DNA of 64,000 nt, taken from Nonomuraea montanisoli. GTDB lineage: Bacteria > Actinomycetota > Actinomycetes > Streptosporangiales > Streptosporangiaceae. The first letter of the stretch is position 1, and the number at the start of each line of letters is the position of its first letter. The notes beneath the pieces are model-generated. The model did no database searches and was not told the origin of the DNA. It saw only the letters and a list, made by a program, of their open reading frames with translations. Position numbers and translations under genes: made by a program. Below, one piece after another: positions 49,265 through 60,131 of the stretch. The stretch covers positions 310,001 through 374,000 of the forward strand of contig NZ_JABWGN010000007.1 in assembly GCF_013363975.1 (NCBI RefSeq), written 5' to 3'.

Positions 49265-50469
49265 GGCAGGGGGAACATGCCAATCCGGGCATGGTACTCC
49301 CGTCCCAGTCTCGTCGTGTCGCTACCAACCAGTAGTCCGCCGGGGTGGGCCAGAAATGCCTTCACTCCGATGCCGCGCTCCCGGCCGGGATTCCAACTGA
49401 GGGCCTTACCTGTGACCGGATGAATGGCGGCGATCCCCTCGCGGGGCACCGCCCCCGGCCCGGCCGTGTCGTGACCCCGCGGATTGTCCATCCAGCGCTG
49501 GTGGCCGCCCACGTAGACCGCCGCGCCCGTGACCGACACCGCGTAGAGCGAGTCGCCGCCCGTGCTGTTGACCCAGGTGGGCCGCACGTCCGGCGCCGTC
49601 GCGTACGTCTCGAAGCGCGCGGCCGAGTCGCACAGCCGCCCGCCGCGCGGCCCGCCCGTCGTGACGACCACGAACCAGCGGCCGTCCGGCGAGACGTCCA
49701 GCCCCCGCACGTACGAGGGGAACGCGCGCATGCACGCGGGCGCGTACGCGGTGGAACGCCAGGGCGCGACCTTGGCCGTGGATCCGCCGACGTCGATCAG
49801 CCCGAGCTGGGGCCGCGAGCGGCCGTCGAGCGTGGTGAAGCTGCCGTCGACCACCAGCCGGTCGGCCGTCGCCGCCAGCGCGGTCACCTTCACCCGGGGC
49901 GCCAGCGGCGCGCCCGGCGTGATCGCGAAGCGCGGGTCGGCGGCCCCCGTGACGGCGTCCAGCCGGGCCAGGGCCGTGCGGGGCGCGGTGAAGTCGCCCC
50001 CGGCGTACAGGCGGGAGCCGCGCCGGGCCAGCGTACTGACCATGCCGCCCGCGACACGCGGCGCGAAGCCCGGCACGACGGCGCCGTCGGCCAGGCCGAG
50101 CCGCGTCAGCGGACCCACGGGCTGTTCGTTGACCTCGGGGAAGTCGCCGCCGGCGTAGACGGTGCCGCCGTCGCCGGCGGCCAGGGCGTACACGGGACCG
50201 TCCACCTCCGGCGCGAAGCCGGGCAGGATCCGCCCGGTGGCCAGGTCGAAGGCGAACAGGTTGTCGCGCGCCACCGTGCCGGACCCGTCGGCGGCGGACA
50301 CCTCGCTGAACGAGCCCCCCACCACGACGGCGCCGCCCACCAGCGCGATCGCGTTGACGATGCCGTCGAGGACGTGCGGGGTGGTGTTGACCGGGTCGGC
50401 CGACACCACCCGCCCGTGCGTGACGGGCGCGGCCACGAGAAGCGCCGCGAGTGTGACTCGGGAAAACAT
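49261..50469 (-). CDS. Secreted beta-propeller-like protein (delta-60/DUF5122-type)
   Basis: The 402-residue product has a signal peptide (MFSRVTLAALLVAAPVTHGR) and repeated blades of the delta-60 type, each with GGxF and a following hydrophobic strand: VVVGGSFSEVSAADGSGTVA, TVYAGGDFPEVNEQPVGPLT, RLYAGGDFTAPRTALARLDA, RLVVDGSFTTLDGRSRPQLG. One later blade, VYVGGHQRWMDN, has Trp. It is likely an extracellular structural or binding protein; no enzyme motif is seen. The start ATG has weak AG upstream. It lies divergent from menG. Confidence 0.82.
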   Translation of the reverse strand: MFSRVTLAALLVAAPVTHGRVVSADPVNTTPHVLDGIVNAIALVGGAVVVGGSFSEVSAADGSGTVARDNLFAFDLATGRILPGFAPEVDGPVYALAAGDGGTVYAGGDFPEVNEQPVGPLTRLGLADGAVVPGFAPRVAGGMVSTLARRGSRLYAGGDFTAPRTALARLDAVTGAADPRFAITPGAPLAPRVKVTALAATADRLVVDGSFTTLDGRSRPQLGLIDVGGSTAKVAPWRSTAYAPACMRAFPSYVRGLDVSPDGRWFVVVTTGGPRGGRLCDSAARFETYATAPDVRPTWVNSTGGDSLYAVSVTGAAVYVGGHQRWMDNPRGHDTAGPGAVPREGIAAIHPVTGKALSWNPGRERGIGVKAFLAHPGGLLVGSDTTRLGREYHARIGMFPLP

Positions 50470-50546
50470 TCGCCAAGTTTTAGCAGACTCTGCGTGGTCA
50501 TACGTTTACTTTCCGTTGATTGTCGTGAGGGTCATAGGCTTGGGCC

Positions 50547-51263
50547 ATGACGCGCGCTCAGTTGGACAAGCAGCCGGACGAGGTCGCCGCGATGTTCGAT
50601 CGCACCGCCCGGCGCTACGACCTCGTCAACGATGTGCTCACGCTCGGCCAGGTGCGCCTGTGGCGCAAGGCCGTGGCCCACGCCGTCGACGCGGGGCCCG
50701 GCGAGCTGGTCCTCGACCTCGGGGCCGGCACGGGCACCTCGACGGACACCTTCACCACGCTGGGGGCGCGCGCGATCGCCTGCGACTTCTCGCTGGGCAT
50801 GCTCCGCACCGGCGTGCGCAGGCGCGGCGGCAACGCGCTGAGCGGGCCGGGCGTGCCGTTCGTCTCGGGCGACGCGATGCGGCTGCCCTTCGCCGACGAC
50901 TCCTTCGACGCCGTCACCATCTCGGTGGCGCTGCGCAACGTCCACGACACCGACCAGGCGCTGCGCGAGATGCTGCGGGTCACCAGGCCGGGCGGCCGGC
51001 TGGTGATCCTGGAGTTCTCCCACGTGACGTTGCCGGCCTTCGACCTGGTCTACCGCCAGTACCTGATGCGGCTTCTTCCCGTGGTGGCCCGCGTCTTCGG
51101 GTCCAACGGCGACTCCTACGACTACCTCGCCGAGTCGATCAGAGACTGGCCCGACCAGGCGACCCTGGCCCGCACGATCCAGGGGGCCGGCTGGGAGCGG
51201 GTGGCCTGGCGCAACCTGGATCTGGGCATCGTGGCCATCCACCGGGGGTTCAAGCCGGTCTGA
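50547..51263 (+). CDS. menG: Demethylmenaquinone methyltransferase (MenG/UbiE-type)
   Basis: The 238-residue protein methylates demethylmenaquinone with SAM, the last step of menaquinone synthesis. Motifs: VAAMFDRTARRYDLVNDVLT, LVLDLGAGTGTSTDTFT as the SAM site (DLGAGTG), DFSLGMLRTGV, SGDAMRLPFADDSFDAVTIS, and VALRNVHDTDQALREMLRVT of the UbiE/COQ5 signature. Its product feeds complex I and cytochrome bc1 as electron carrier. The next gene, a geranylgeranyl reductase, probably reduces the menaquinone side chain. Confidence 0.95.
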   Translation: MTRAQLDKQPDEVAAMFDRTARRYDLVNDVLTLGQVRLWRKAVAHAVDAGPGELVLDLGAGTGTSTDTFTTLGARAIACDFSLGMLRTGVRRRGGNALSGPGVPFVSGDAMRLPFADDSFDAVTISVALRNVHDTDQALREMLRVTRPGGRLVILEFSHVTLPAFDLVYRQYLMRLLPVVARVFGSNGDSYDYLAESIRDWPDQATLARTIQGAGWERVAWRNLDLGIVAIHRGFKPV

Positions 51264-51338
51264 TCCACGGCTACGGACAGGGCGGTGGTGTCCGAAATCC
51301 CCTTCGGCGACGGTTTGGTCAAAGCGGCAGGCCCCGAC

Positions 51339-51400
51339 TGCCACTATGTACCGGAAAAGCGTTAGACTGCGGGCCGACAAGTTTGTGAAGGGGTTCACAA
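51339..51400 (+). promoter_or_regulatory. Promoter and perfect Rex operator of the ggr-nuo operon
   Basis: TGCCAC (51339-51344) and TAGACT (51363-51368), with an 18-base spacer, fit a sigma-70-type promoter. TTGTGAAGGGGTTCACAA at 51383-51400 is a perfect dyad (TTGTGAA, four G, TTCACAA) matching the known Rex operator. It lies about 10-27 bases after the expected transcription start, so Rex could block elongation or clearance. In S. coelicolor the nuo operon is a known Rex target. The site was read directly. Confidence 0.85.
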
Positions 51401-51458
51401 AGGAACGAAGGCGACCAGACACCCCGAAGCCTTCGATCGTGTAGGACAGGACAGTCCC

Positions 51459-52715
51459 GTGACCGTGCCCACAGCCACTAAGGCTGACGCCGACGTCATC
51501 GTCGTCGGCGCCGGTCCCGCCGGTTCCGCCACCGCCTTTCACCTCGCCCGGGCCGGGCTCGACGTGCTGCTCCTCGAGAAGACCACCTTCCCCAGGGAGA
51601 AGGTCTGCGGCGACGGGCTGACGCCCCGCGCGGTCAAGCAGCTGATGAACATGGGCGTCGACATCGACGCCCCCGGCTGGGTGCGGAACAAGGGCCTGCG
51701 GGTCGTCGGCGGCGGCCACCGATTCGAGCTCGACTGGCCCCAGTTGGAGCGCTTCCCCGACTTCGGCCTGGTCCGCACCCGCCAGGACTTCGACCAGATC
51801 ATGGCCGCCCACGCCGTCAAGGCCGGCGCGCGGCTCATGCAGGGCGTCAACGTCACCGGGCCGGTGCTCGACGACCGCAGCGGCCACGTGGTGGGCGTCA
51901 CCACCAAGGACGGCAAGGCGTACCGCTCGCGGATCGTCGTCGCCGCCGACGGCAACAGCACCCGCCTGGCCCTCGGCATGGGGCTGCACAAGCGCGAGGA
52001 CCGCCCGATGGGCGTGGCCGTGCGCACCTACTTCACCAGCCCCCGCCACGACGACGACTACCTGGAGACCTGGCTGGAGCTCTGGGACGAGGACACGCTG
52101 CTGCCCGGCTACGGCTGGGTCTTCGGCGTCGGCGACGGCACCGCCAACGTCGGCCTCGGCCTGCTCAACACCAGCGCCCAGTTCAAGAACATCGACTACC
52201 GCGACCTGCTCAGGCGCTGGTGCCGGTCGATGCCCGCCGAGTGGGGCTTCACCGAGGAGAACATGACGGCGCCCATCCGCGGCGCCGCGCTCCCCATGGC
52301 CTTCAACCGGCAGCCCCACTACACGCGCGGCCTGGTCCTGGTCGGCGACTCCGGCGGGGCGATCAACCCGTTCAACGGCGAGGGCATCGCGTACGCCATG
52401 GAGACCGGCGAGATCGCGGCCGAGGTCATCGAGCGGGCCCTGCGCAAGGACACCACGCCCGCCCAGCGCGAGCGCACCCTTCGCGCTTACCCGAAGACGC
52501 TGAAGGACGCCTACGGCGGCTACTTCACCCTCGGCCGGTGGTTCGTCGAGGCGATCGGAAAGCCCGGCGTCATGAGCTTCGGCACCCGCCACGGTCTGCC
52601 TCACCCGAGGCTGATGCGCTTCGCGCTCAAACTCCTTGGTAATCTCACCGACCGGCGGGGCAATGCGTCAGACAACATCATCAACGCACTCTCGAAGGTC
52701 GCGCCGCCAGCATGA
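51459..52715 (+). CDS. Geranylgeranyl reductase family FAD protein (MenJ-like)
   Basis: The 418-residue flavoprotein has the Rossmann FAD site VIVVGAGPAGSATAFHLARA, the family's CGDGLTPRAVKQL segment (residues near 50), and the second FAD motif LVLVGDSGGAINPFNGEGIA. These enzymes saturate isoprenoid chains; MenJ of mycobacteria reduces one double bond of the menaquinone side chain. Between menG and nuoA, the same role is likely here. It starts with a GTG and appears to be the first gene of the nuo transcript, 76 bases before nuoA. Confidence 0.9.
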   Translation: MTVPTATKADADVIVVGAGPAGSATAFHLARAGLDVLLLEKTTFPREKVCGDGLTPRAVKQLMNMGVDIDAPGWVRNKGLRVVGGGHRFELDWPQLERFPDFGLVRTRQDFDQIMAAHAVKAGARLMQGVNVTGPVLDDRSGHVVGVTTKDGKAYRSRIVVAADGNSTRLALGMGLHKREDRPMGVAVRTYFTSPRHDDDYLETWLELWDEDTLLPGYGWVFGVGDGTANVGLGLLNTSAQFKNIDYRDLLRRWCRSMPAEWGFTEENMTAPIRGAALPMAFNRQPHYTRGLVLVGDSGGAINPFNGEGIAYAMETGEIAAEVIERALRKDTTPAQRERTLRAYPKTLKDAYGGYFTLGRWFVEAIGKPGVMSFGTRHGLPHPRLMRFALKLLGNLTDRRGNASDNIINALSKVAPPA

Positions 52716-52791
52716 ATCCCGCACACACCCGGCACATCCATAGATCAGGCTGCGCGCCCGCGCGCGCGGCGACTCCAGAGGAGGCGTAGCG

Positions 52792-53187
52792 ATGGACCTT
52801 TACGTGCCCATCCTGGTGCTCGCCGTTCTCGCGGGGGGCTTCGCGATCTTCTCGGTCGCCATCGCTCCCTTCACCGGTCCCAAGCGCTGGAACCGCGCGA
52901 AGCTTGACGCCTACGAATGCGGCATCGAGCCGACGCCCCAGCCTGTCGGTGGCGGACGGTTCCCGCTCAAGTACATGGTCACCGCGATGCTCTTCATCGT
53001 GTTCGACATCGAGATCATCTTCCTCTACCCGTGGGCCGTGTCGTTCGCCCCGCTGCGCGGCGACGACGGCCGGGTGATCGCCTCGGGCCTCGGCATCTTC
53101 GCGCTGGTCGAGATGCTGCTGTTCATCGTCACCGTGCTCGCCGCGTACGCGTACGTGTGGCGCCGCAAGGGTCTGGACTGGGACTGA
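52792..53187 (+). CDS. nuoA: NADH-quinone oxidoreductase subunit A
   Basis: A 131-residue membrane-arm subunit with three transmembrane helices (LYVPILVLAVLAGGFAIFSV, MVTAMLFIVFDIEIIFLYPW, LVEMLLFIVTVLAAYAYVWR) and the conserved loop RAKLDAYECGIEPTPQPVGG with the Cys between helices 1 and 2. It helps form the quinone chamber with NuoH. First of the nuo genes in the window; GAGGAGGCG lies before the ATG. Confidence 0.95.
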   Translation: MDLYVPILVLAVLAGGFAIFSVAIAPFTGPKRWNRAKLDAYECGIEPTPQPVGGGRFPLKYMVTAMLFIVFDIEIIFLYPWAVSFAPLRGDDGRVIASGLGIFALVEMLLFIVTVLAAYAYVWRRKGLDWD

Positions 53188-53189
53188 TA

Positions 53190-53741
53190 ATGGGACTTGA
53201 AGAGAAACTCCCGAGCGGATTCATCCTCAGCACGGTCGAGCAGGCCGCGGGATGGGCGCGCAAGAACTCGGTGTGGCCGGCCACCTTCGGTCTCGCCTGC
53301 TGCGCCATCGAGCTGATGGCCACCGGTGGCCCCCACTACGACCTGGCGCGCTTCGGCATGGAGCGCGCTTCGGCGTCTCCCCGCCAGGCCGACCTCATGA
53401 TCGTCGCCGGTCGCGTGTCGCAGAAGATGGCTCCGGTGCTGCGGCAGATCTACGACCAGATGGCCGAGCCCAAGTGGGTCATCGCGATGGGCGTGTGCGC
53501 CTCCAGCGGCGGCATGTTCAACAACTACGCGATCGTGCAGGGCGTCGACCACGTCGTGCCGGTGGACATCTACCTGCCGGGCTGCCCGCCGCGGCCGGAG
53601 ATGCTGATCGACGCGATCGTCAAGCTACACGACAAGATCCAGAACATGAAGTTCGGCGCGCACCGCGCCAAGCAGATCGACGAGCTCGAACTGCGGGCCC
53701 TGCGCCAGCTTCCGCTGATCGACCAGGGGGCTGCCAAGTGA
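53190..53741 (+). CDS. nuoB: NADH-quinone oxidoreductase subunit B
   Basis: The 183-residue subunit binds the terminal 4Fe-4S cluster N2, which hands electrons to menaquinone. The ligand cysteines are in FGLACCAIELMATGGPHYDL (adjacent pair), VIAMGVCASSGGMFNNYAIV, and DIYLPGCPPRPEMLIDAIVK. The ATG lies 2 bases after the nuoA stop, and the nuoC GTG overlaps its own stop. Confidence 0.96.
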   Translation: MGLEEKLPSGFILSTVEQAAGWARKNSVWPATFGLACCAIELMATGGPHYDLARFGMERASASPRQADLMIVAGRVSQKMAPVLRQIYDQMAEPKWVIAMGVCASSGGMFNNYAIVQGVDHVVPVDIYLPGCPPRPEMLIDAIVKLHDKIQNMKFGAHRAKQIDELELRALRQLPLIDQGAAK

Positions 53742-54433
53742 CCTCCCCAGACAACCTCCCCGAGGTCCCCGGGGCCGAGGTCCCGGCGGCTCCGGAGGTG
53801 CCCGAGGCGCCGATCGCGCGCCGCGGCATGTTCGGCGCGGCCGACCACGGCGACACCTCCGGCTACGGCGGCCTCGTCGTGCGCCGGGCGCCGCAGCTGT
53901 CCTCGCCCCGCCCGTACGGGGGCTACTTCGATGAGATCGTCGACAGCCTGGCCCTCGACGACGCCGTCGAGCGCGTCGTCGTCGACCGGGGCGAGCTGAC
54001 CCTGCACGTCAAGCGCGAGCGCCTCCTGGAGGTGGCGCAGAAGCTGCGCGACGACCCCGCCCTGCGCTTCGAGCTGTCGCTCGGCGTGTCCGGCGTCCAC
54101 TACCCGCACCTGGCGGGCGAGGAGCTGCGCGCCGTCTACCACCTGTGCTCGATCACGCACAACCGGCGCGTCCGGGTCGAGGTGAGCTGCCCCGACTCCG
54201 ACCCGCACATCCCGTCGACGGTCGGCGTCTACCCGGGCCACGACTGGCACGAGCGCGAGACGTACGACTTCTTCGGCATCGTCTTCGACGGCCACCCCGC
54301 GCTGACGCGGATCATGATGCCGGACGACTGGGACGGCCACCCGCAGCGCAAGGACTACCCGCTCGGCGGCATCCCGGTCGAGTACCGGGGCGCCACGGTG
54401 CCCGCGCCCGACAGCAGGAGGTCTTACGCGTGA
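53738..54433 (+). CDS. nuoC: NADH-quinone oxidoreductase subunit C
   Basis: The 231-residue subunit belongs to the peripheral arm, next to NuoD. A Pro/Glu-rich N-terminal extension (about 45 residues) is typical of actinobacteria. The conserved core reads LRAVYHLCSITHNRRVRVEV and YPGHDWHERETYDFFGIVFD with the family signature, and PLGGIPVEYRGATVP at the end. GTG start overlaps the nuoB stop. It is followed by a 17-codon minicistron rather than directly by nuoD. Confidence 0.94.
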   Translation: MTSPDNLPEVPGAEVPAAPEVPEAPIARRGMFGAADHGDTSGYGGLVVRRAPQLSSPRPYGGYFDEIVDSLALDDAVERVVVDRGELTLHVKRERLLEVAQKLRDDPALRFELSLGVSGVHYPHLAGEELRAVYHLCSITHNRRVRVEVSCPDSDPHIPSTVGVYPGHDWHERETYDFFGIVFDGHPALTRIMMPDDWDGHPQRKDYPLGGIPVEYRGATVPAPDSRRSYA

Positions 54434-54483
54434 GCGAGCTTTTCGAGCAGCGCGTCGACGACCGCAGGGAGGAGCACCAGTGA
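54430..54483 (+). CDS. 17-codon minicistron bridging nuoC and nuoD
   Basis: A GTG at 54430, overlapping the nuoC stop, has a perfect AGGAGG exactly 8 bases upstream. It opens a 17-residue frame (MSELFEQRVDDRREEHQ) ending with a TGA that overlaps the nuoD GTG at 54480. The peptide is very charged and contains no cluster or membrane motif. Its last codons double as the nuoD ribosome site (GGGAGGAG). It may be a true small protein or just a translational relay that keeps nuoC and nuoD coupled. Confidence 0.6.
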   Translation: MSELFEQRVDDRREEHQ

Positions 54484-55808
54484 CCACTGGCTACGACGAG
54501 GCCACCGAGGGCAAGGTCTACTCGGTCGGCGGCGCCGACTGGGACGACGTCGTCACCGCCGGGGTGCGCGACTCCGAGGCCGAGCGCCTGGTCGTCAACA
54601 TGGGTCCGCAGCACCCGTCCACCCACGGCGTGCTCCGCCTGGTCCTGACCCTCGACGGCGAGACGGTCACCGAGGCGCGCGGCGTCATCGGCTACCTGCA
54701 CACCGGCATCGAGAAGAACATGGAATACCGGACGTGGACCCAGGGCACCACGTTCGTCACCCGCATGGACTACCTGTCGCCGATCTTCAACGAGACGGCG
54801 TACTGCCTGGGCGTCGAGAAGCTCCTCGGCATCGAGGACCGCATCCCGGACCGCGCCCAGGCCATCCGGGTCATGATGATGGAGCTCAACCGCATCTCCT
54901 CGCACCTGGTCGCGATGGGCACGTTCGGCATGGAGCTGGGCGCGACCACGCCGTTCCTCTTCGGCTACCGCGACCGCGAGATGATCATGGATCTCTTCGA
55001 GTACATCACCGGCCTGCGGATGAACCACGCGTACATCCGCCCCGGCGGTGTGAGCGTCGACCTGCCCGCGGGCGCGGTCGACAAGGTCGGCGAGTTCCTC
55101 AAGGAGATGCCCAAGCGGATCAAGGACATCCGCAAGCTCCTCGACGCCAACCCCGTCTACCTCAGCCGCACCCGCGACGTCGCCTACCTCGACCTGACCG
55201 GCTGCATGGCGCTCGGCATCACCGGCCCCATCCTGCGGGCCTCCGGCCTGCCGTGGGACCTGCGCAAGTCGCAGCCGTACTGCGGGTACGAGACCTACGA
55301 GTTCGAGGTGGCGACCGAGCGCGGCTGCGACGTGTACTCGCGCTACCTCGTGCGCATGCGGGAGATGGAGGAGTCGCTCAAGATCGTCGAGCAGGCCCTC
55401 GACCGCATCGCCGGCCCCCTCAAGGGCGACCCCGTGATGATCGAGGACAAGAAGATCGGCTGGCCCGCGCAGCTCGCGCTCGGCCCCGACGGCCTCGGCA
55501 ACTCGCCCGACCACATCGCCCACATCATGGGCAGCTCCATGGAAGCCCTGATCCACCACTTCAAGCTGGTGACCGAGGGCTTCCGGGTGCCGGCCGGCCA
55601 GGCGTACGCCTCGATCGAGTCGCCCAAGGGCGAGCTCGGCGCCCACGTGGTCAGCGACGGCGGAACCCGTCCCTACCGCGTCCACTTCCGCGAGCCGTCC
55701 TTCTGCAACCTGCAGGGCTTCCCCGCGATGGCGGAGGGCGGCCAGGTCGCCGACGTCATCGCCGCGGTGGCCTCTATCGACCCCGTCATGGGAGGTGTGG
55801 ACCGGTGA
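54480..55808 (+). CDS. nuoD: NADH-quinone oxidoreductase subunit D
   Basis: The 442-residue 49-kDa-type subunit lines the quinone site with NuoB. Motifs: VVNMGPQHPSTHGVLRLVLT with the quinone-binding His, IGYLHTGIEKNMEYRTWTQG, MNHAYIRPGGVSVDLP, and ESPKGELGAHVVSDGGTRPY. Length is normal. GTG start at 54480 overlaps the minicistron stop; GGAGG is 7 bases upstream. nuoE begins with a 4-base overlap. Confidence 0.96.
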   Translation: MTTGYDEATEGKVYSVGGADWDDVVTAGVRDSEAERLVVNMGPQHPSTHGVLRLVLTLDGETVTEARGVIGYLHTGIEKNMEYRTWTQGTTFVTRMDYLSPIFNETAYCLGVEKLLGIEDRIPDRAQAIRVMMMELNRISSHLVAMGTFGMELGATTPFLFGYRDREMIMDLFEYITGLRMNHAYIRPGGVSVDLPAGAVDKVGEFLKEMPKRIKDIRKLLDANPVYLSRTRDVAYLDLTGCMALGITGPILRASGLPWDLRKSQPYCGYETYEFEVATERGCDVYSRYLVRMREMEESLKIVEQALDRIAGPLKGDPVMIEDKKIGWPAQLALGPDGLGNSPDHIAHIMGSSMEALIHHFKLVTEGFRVPAGQAYASIESPKGELGAHVVSDGGTRPYRVHFREPSFCNLQGFPAMAEGGQVADVIAAVASIDPVMGGVDR

Positions 55809-56457
55809 CTTACTCACCGGAAGTCCGTGAGCGTCTCGAGAGGGACGCCAAGGAGATCATCGGCCGCTACCCCAAGGCGCGGTCCGCCCTGCTGCCTCTG
55901 CTCCACCTGGTGCAGTCGGAGGACGGCTACGTCTCCGACGACGGCCACGAGTTCTGCGCGGAGATGCTGGGCCTCAGCAAGGCCGAGGTCGTCGGCGTCT
56001 CGACGTTCTACACCATGTACAAGCGCAGGCCCGCCGGCGACTACCACGTCGGCGTGTGCATCAACGCGCTGTGCGCGGTCATGGGCGGCGACGAGATCTG
56101 GGAGGAGCTCAGCGAGCACGTCGGCGTCGGTCACGAGCAGACCACGTCCGACGGCAAGATCTCGCTGGAGCGCCTGGAGTGCAACGCCGCCTGCGACTTC
56201 GCCCCGGTCATGATGGTCAACTGGGAGTTCTTCGACAACCAGACGCCCGAGTCGGCCAAGCAGCTCGTCGACGACCTGCGTGACGGCAAGGACGTGCGCC
56301 CGACCCGGGGTCCGAAGAAGCTGTGCACCTTCAAGGAGGCCTCGCGCGTGCTGTCCGGCCTGCCCGACGAGCTCGCGGGCGAGGGCCCGTCGGCCGCCGG
56401 CGCCTCGCTGGAGGGCCTGAAGGTCGCCAAGGCCAACGGATGGAAGGCCCCAGAGGC

Positions 56458-56461
<4 letters not shown>
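55805..56461 (+). CDS. nuoE: NADH-quinone oxidoreductase subunit E
   Basis: The 218-residue subunit carries the 2Fe-2S cluster N1a, with ligands in GVCINALCAVMGGDEIWEEL and LECNAACDFAPVMMVNWEFF. The thioredoxin-like fold is preceded by a helical N-terminus (EVRERLERDAKEIIGRYPKA). The C-terminal 40 residues, rich in Gly/Ala/Ser, extend beyond the E. coli protein. GTG start overlaps nuoD; ATGA overlap with nuoF. Confidence 0.95.
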
Positions 56462-57743
<1,282 letters not shown>

Positions 57744-57747
<4 letters not shown>

Positions 57748-60131
57748 CCACAACCGCCGTAGAGACCACCCTGGTGACCCTGACGATCGACGGGTTCCAG
57801 ATCAGCGTCCCCAAGGGCACCCTGATCATCAGGGCGGCCGAGCTGCTGGGCATCCAGATCCCGCGCTTCTGCGACCACCCGCTGCTCGACCCGGCCGCCA
57901 ACTGCCGTCAGTGCCTCGTCGACATCCCCGACGCGGGCAACGGCCGCGGCTTCCCCAAGCCGCAGCCGTCGTGCGCGATCGAGGTCGCCGAGGGCATGGT
58001 CGTGCAGACCCAGCTCACCTCGCCGGTCGCCGAGAAGGCGCAGCGCGCGGCGATGGAGTTCCTGCTGCTCAACCACCCGCTGGACTGCCCGGTCTGCGAC
58101 AAGGGCGGCGAGTGCCCCCTGCAGAACCAGGCCATGTCCAACGGCCAGGGCGAGTCCAGGTTCCACGAGCACAAGCGGACCTTCCCCAAGCCGCTCCCGC
58201 TGTCCACGCAGGTGCTGCTCGACCGCGAGCGGTGCGTCCAGTGCGCCCGCTGCATCCGCTTCTCCGACCAGATCGCCGGCGACCCGTTCATCGAGTTCTT
58301 CGAGCGCGGCGCCAAGGAGCAGGTGGGCGTCGCCGACGGCGCGCCGTTCCAGTCCTACTTCTCCGGCAACACCGTGCAGATCTGCCCGGTCGGCGCGCTG
58401 ACCGGCGCCGCCTACCGGTTCCGGGCGCGGCCGTTCGACCTGGTCTCCACGCCGAGCGCGTGCGAGCACTGCGCGTCCGGCTGCTCCCTGCGCACCGACC
58501 ACCGGCGCGGCCGGGTCACCCGCCGCCTGGCCGGCAACGACCCGCAGGTCAACGAGGAGTGGAACTGCGACAAGGGCCGCTGGGCGTTCACCTACGCCAC
58601 GCAGCCCGACCGCCTCAAGACCCCGCTGATCCGCAACGAGGAGGGCGTGCTCGTCCCGGCCTCCTGGCCGGAGGCGCTGAGCGTCGCCGCCCAGGGTCTG
58701 GCCGCCGCCCGCGGCAAGGCCGGCGTCCTCGTCGGCGGGCGCGTCACGGTCGAGGAGGCCTACGCCTACTCCAAGTTCGCCCGCGTCGCGCTCGGCTCCA
58801 ACGACATCGACTTCCGCGCCCGGCAGCACTCCGCCGAGGAGGCGGCGTTCCTGGCCCACGCGGTCGCCGGCAAGGGCATCGAGATCTCCTACGACGAGCT
58901 GGAGAGCGCGCCCGGCGTGCTGCTCGTCGGGTTCGAGCCCGAGGAGGAGTCGCCGATCGTCTTCCTGCGCCTGCGCAAGGCGTGGAAGAAGCGCGGCCTC
59001 AAGGTCACCGCCATCGCGCCGTTCGCCACCCCGGGGCTGGCCAAGATGGGCGGCACGCTCATCCGCACCGCGCCGGGCGGCGAGGCCGACGCGATCGGGG
59101 AGCTGGTCGGCGGCCTCGCCGAGGGCACGGTCGTGCTCGCCGGCGAGCGCCTGGCCGGCGTCCCGGGCGCCCTGTCCGCCCTCGTCCGGCTCAGCGCCGC
59201 CTCCGGCGCCCGGCTGGCCTGGGTGCCGCGCCGGGCCGGTGAGCGCGGCGCCGTCGAGGCGGGCGCACTGCCCAACCTGCTGCCGATCGGCCGGCCGGTC
59301 GAGGACGAGGGCGCCAGGGCGGAGATCGCCCGGGCGTGGAACGTCGCCTCGCTGCCCGCCGCCCCTGGCCGCGACACGACCGGCATCCTGGCCGCCGCCG
59401 CGGAGGGCGACATCGACGCGCTCGTCGTCGCCGGTGTCGACCCCTACGACCTGCCCGACCCGGCCGCCGCGCTCGACGCGCTGGAGCGCACGCCGTTCAT
59501 CGTCAGCCTGGAGATCCGCGCCAGCGCGGTCACCGACCGCGCCGACGTGGTCCTGCCGGTCGCCGCCGTGCAGGAGAAGGGCGGCACGTTCGTCAACTGG
59601 GAGGGCCGCGGACGCTCGTTCGAGGCGCCGCTGAGGGTGCCCGGCCTGCAGAGCGAGCTGGTCGTCCTCGGCAACCTCGCCGACCGCATGGACGTCCACC
59701 TCGGGCTGCCCGACGCCAAGGCCGTCCGCCGCGAGCTCGGCGCCATCGGCGCCTGGCGCGGCACCCGCGTCGCCGCGCCCAGCGTGGCCACCCGCGCGCA
59801 GGCCGCCCCGGCGGCCGGCGAGGCGGTGCTGGCGACCTGGCACCTGCTGCTGGACGAAGGCCGCCTGCAGGACGGCGAGCCGTACCTCGCGGGCACCGCC
59901 CGCGCCGCCGAGGCCCTGGTCTCGGAGAGCACGGCGGCGGAGATCGGCGTCGCCGACGGCGACAAGCTCGTCGTCGGCGGGCCCGGCCCCAACCCGGTCA
60001 CACTGCCGGTCCGCGTCGCGGACCTGCCCGACCGCGTGGTCTGGGTGCCGGCGAACTCCGGCGGCTGCTCGGTCACCCGCGACCTGCGCGCGGTGGCCGG
60101 CGACATCGTCACCATCGGGAGCGCCTCATGA
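57744..60131 (+). CDS. nuoG: NADH-quinone oxidoreductase subunit G
   Basis: The 795-residue subunit has an N-terminal 2Fe-2S ferredoxin domain (RFCDHPLLDPAANCRQCLVD), a His/Cys 4Fe-4S region (HPLDCPVCDKGGECPLQNQA), and a 4Fe-4S cluster (DRERCVQCARCIRFSDQIAG, then NTVQICPVGALT). A degenerate molybdopterin-oxidoreductase domain follows (CEHCASGCSLRTDHRRGRV, VNEEWNCDKGRWAF). The extra cluster N7-type cysteines CxxCxxxC-N27-C appear present in CEHCASGC. It routes electrons from NuoF toward NuoI. Confidence 0.95.

Noticed and set aside
49345..50550. Plus-strand open frame of about 400 codons opposite the beta-propeller gene
   Set aside because: The minus-strand frame has a signal peptide and regular blades; the plus frame is Arg/Gly/His-rich shadow.
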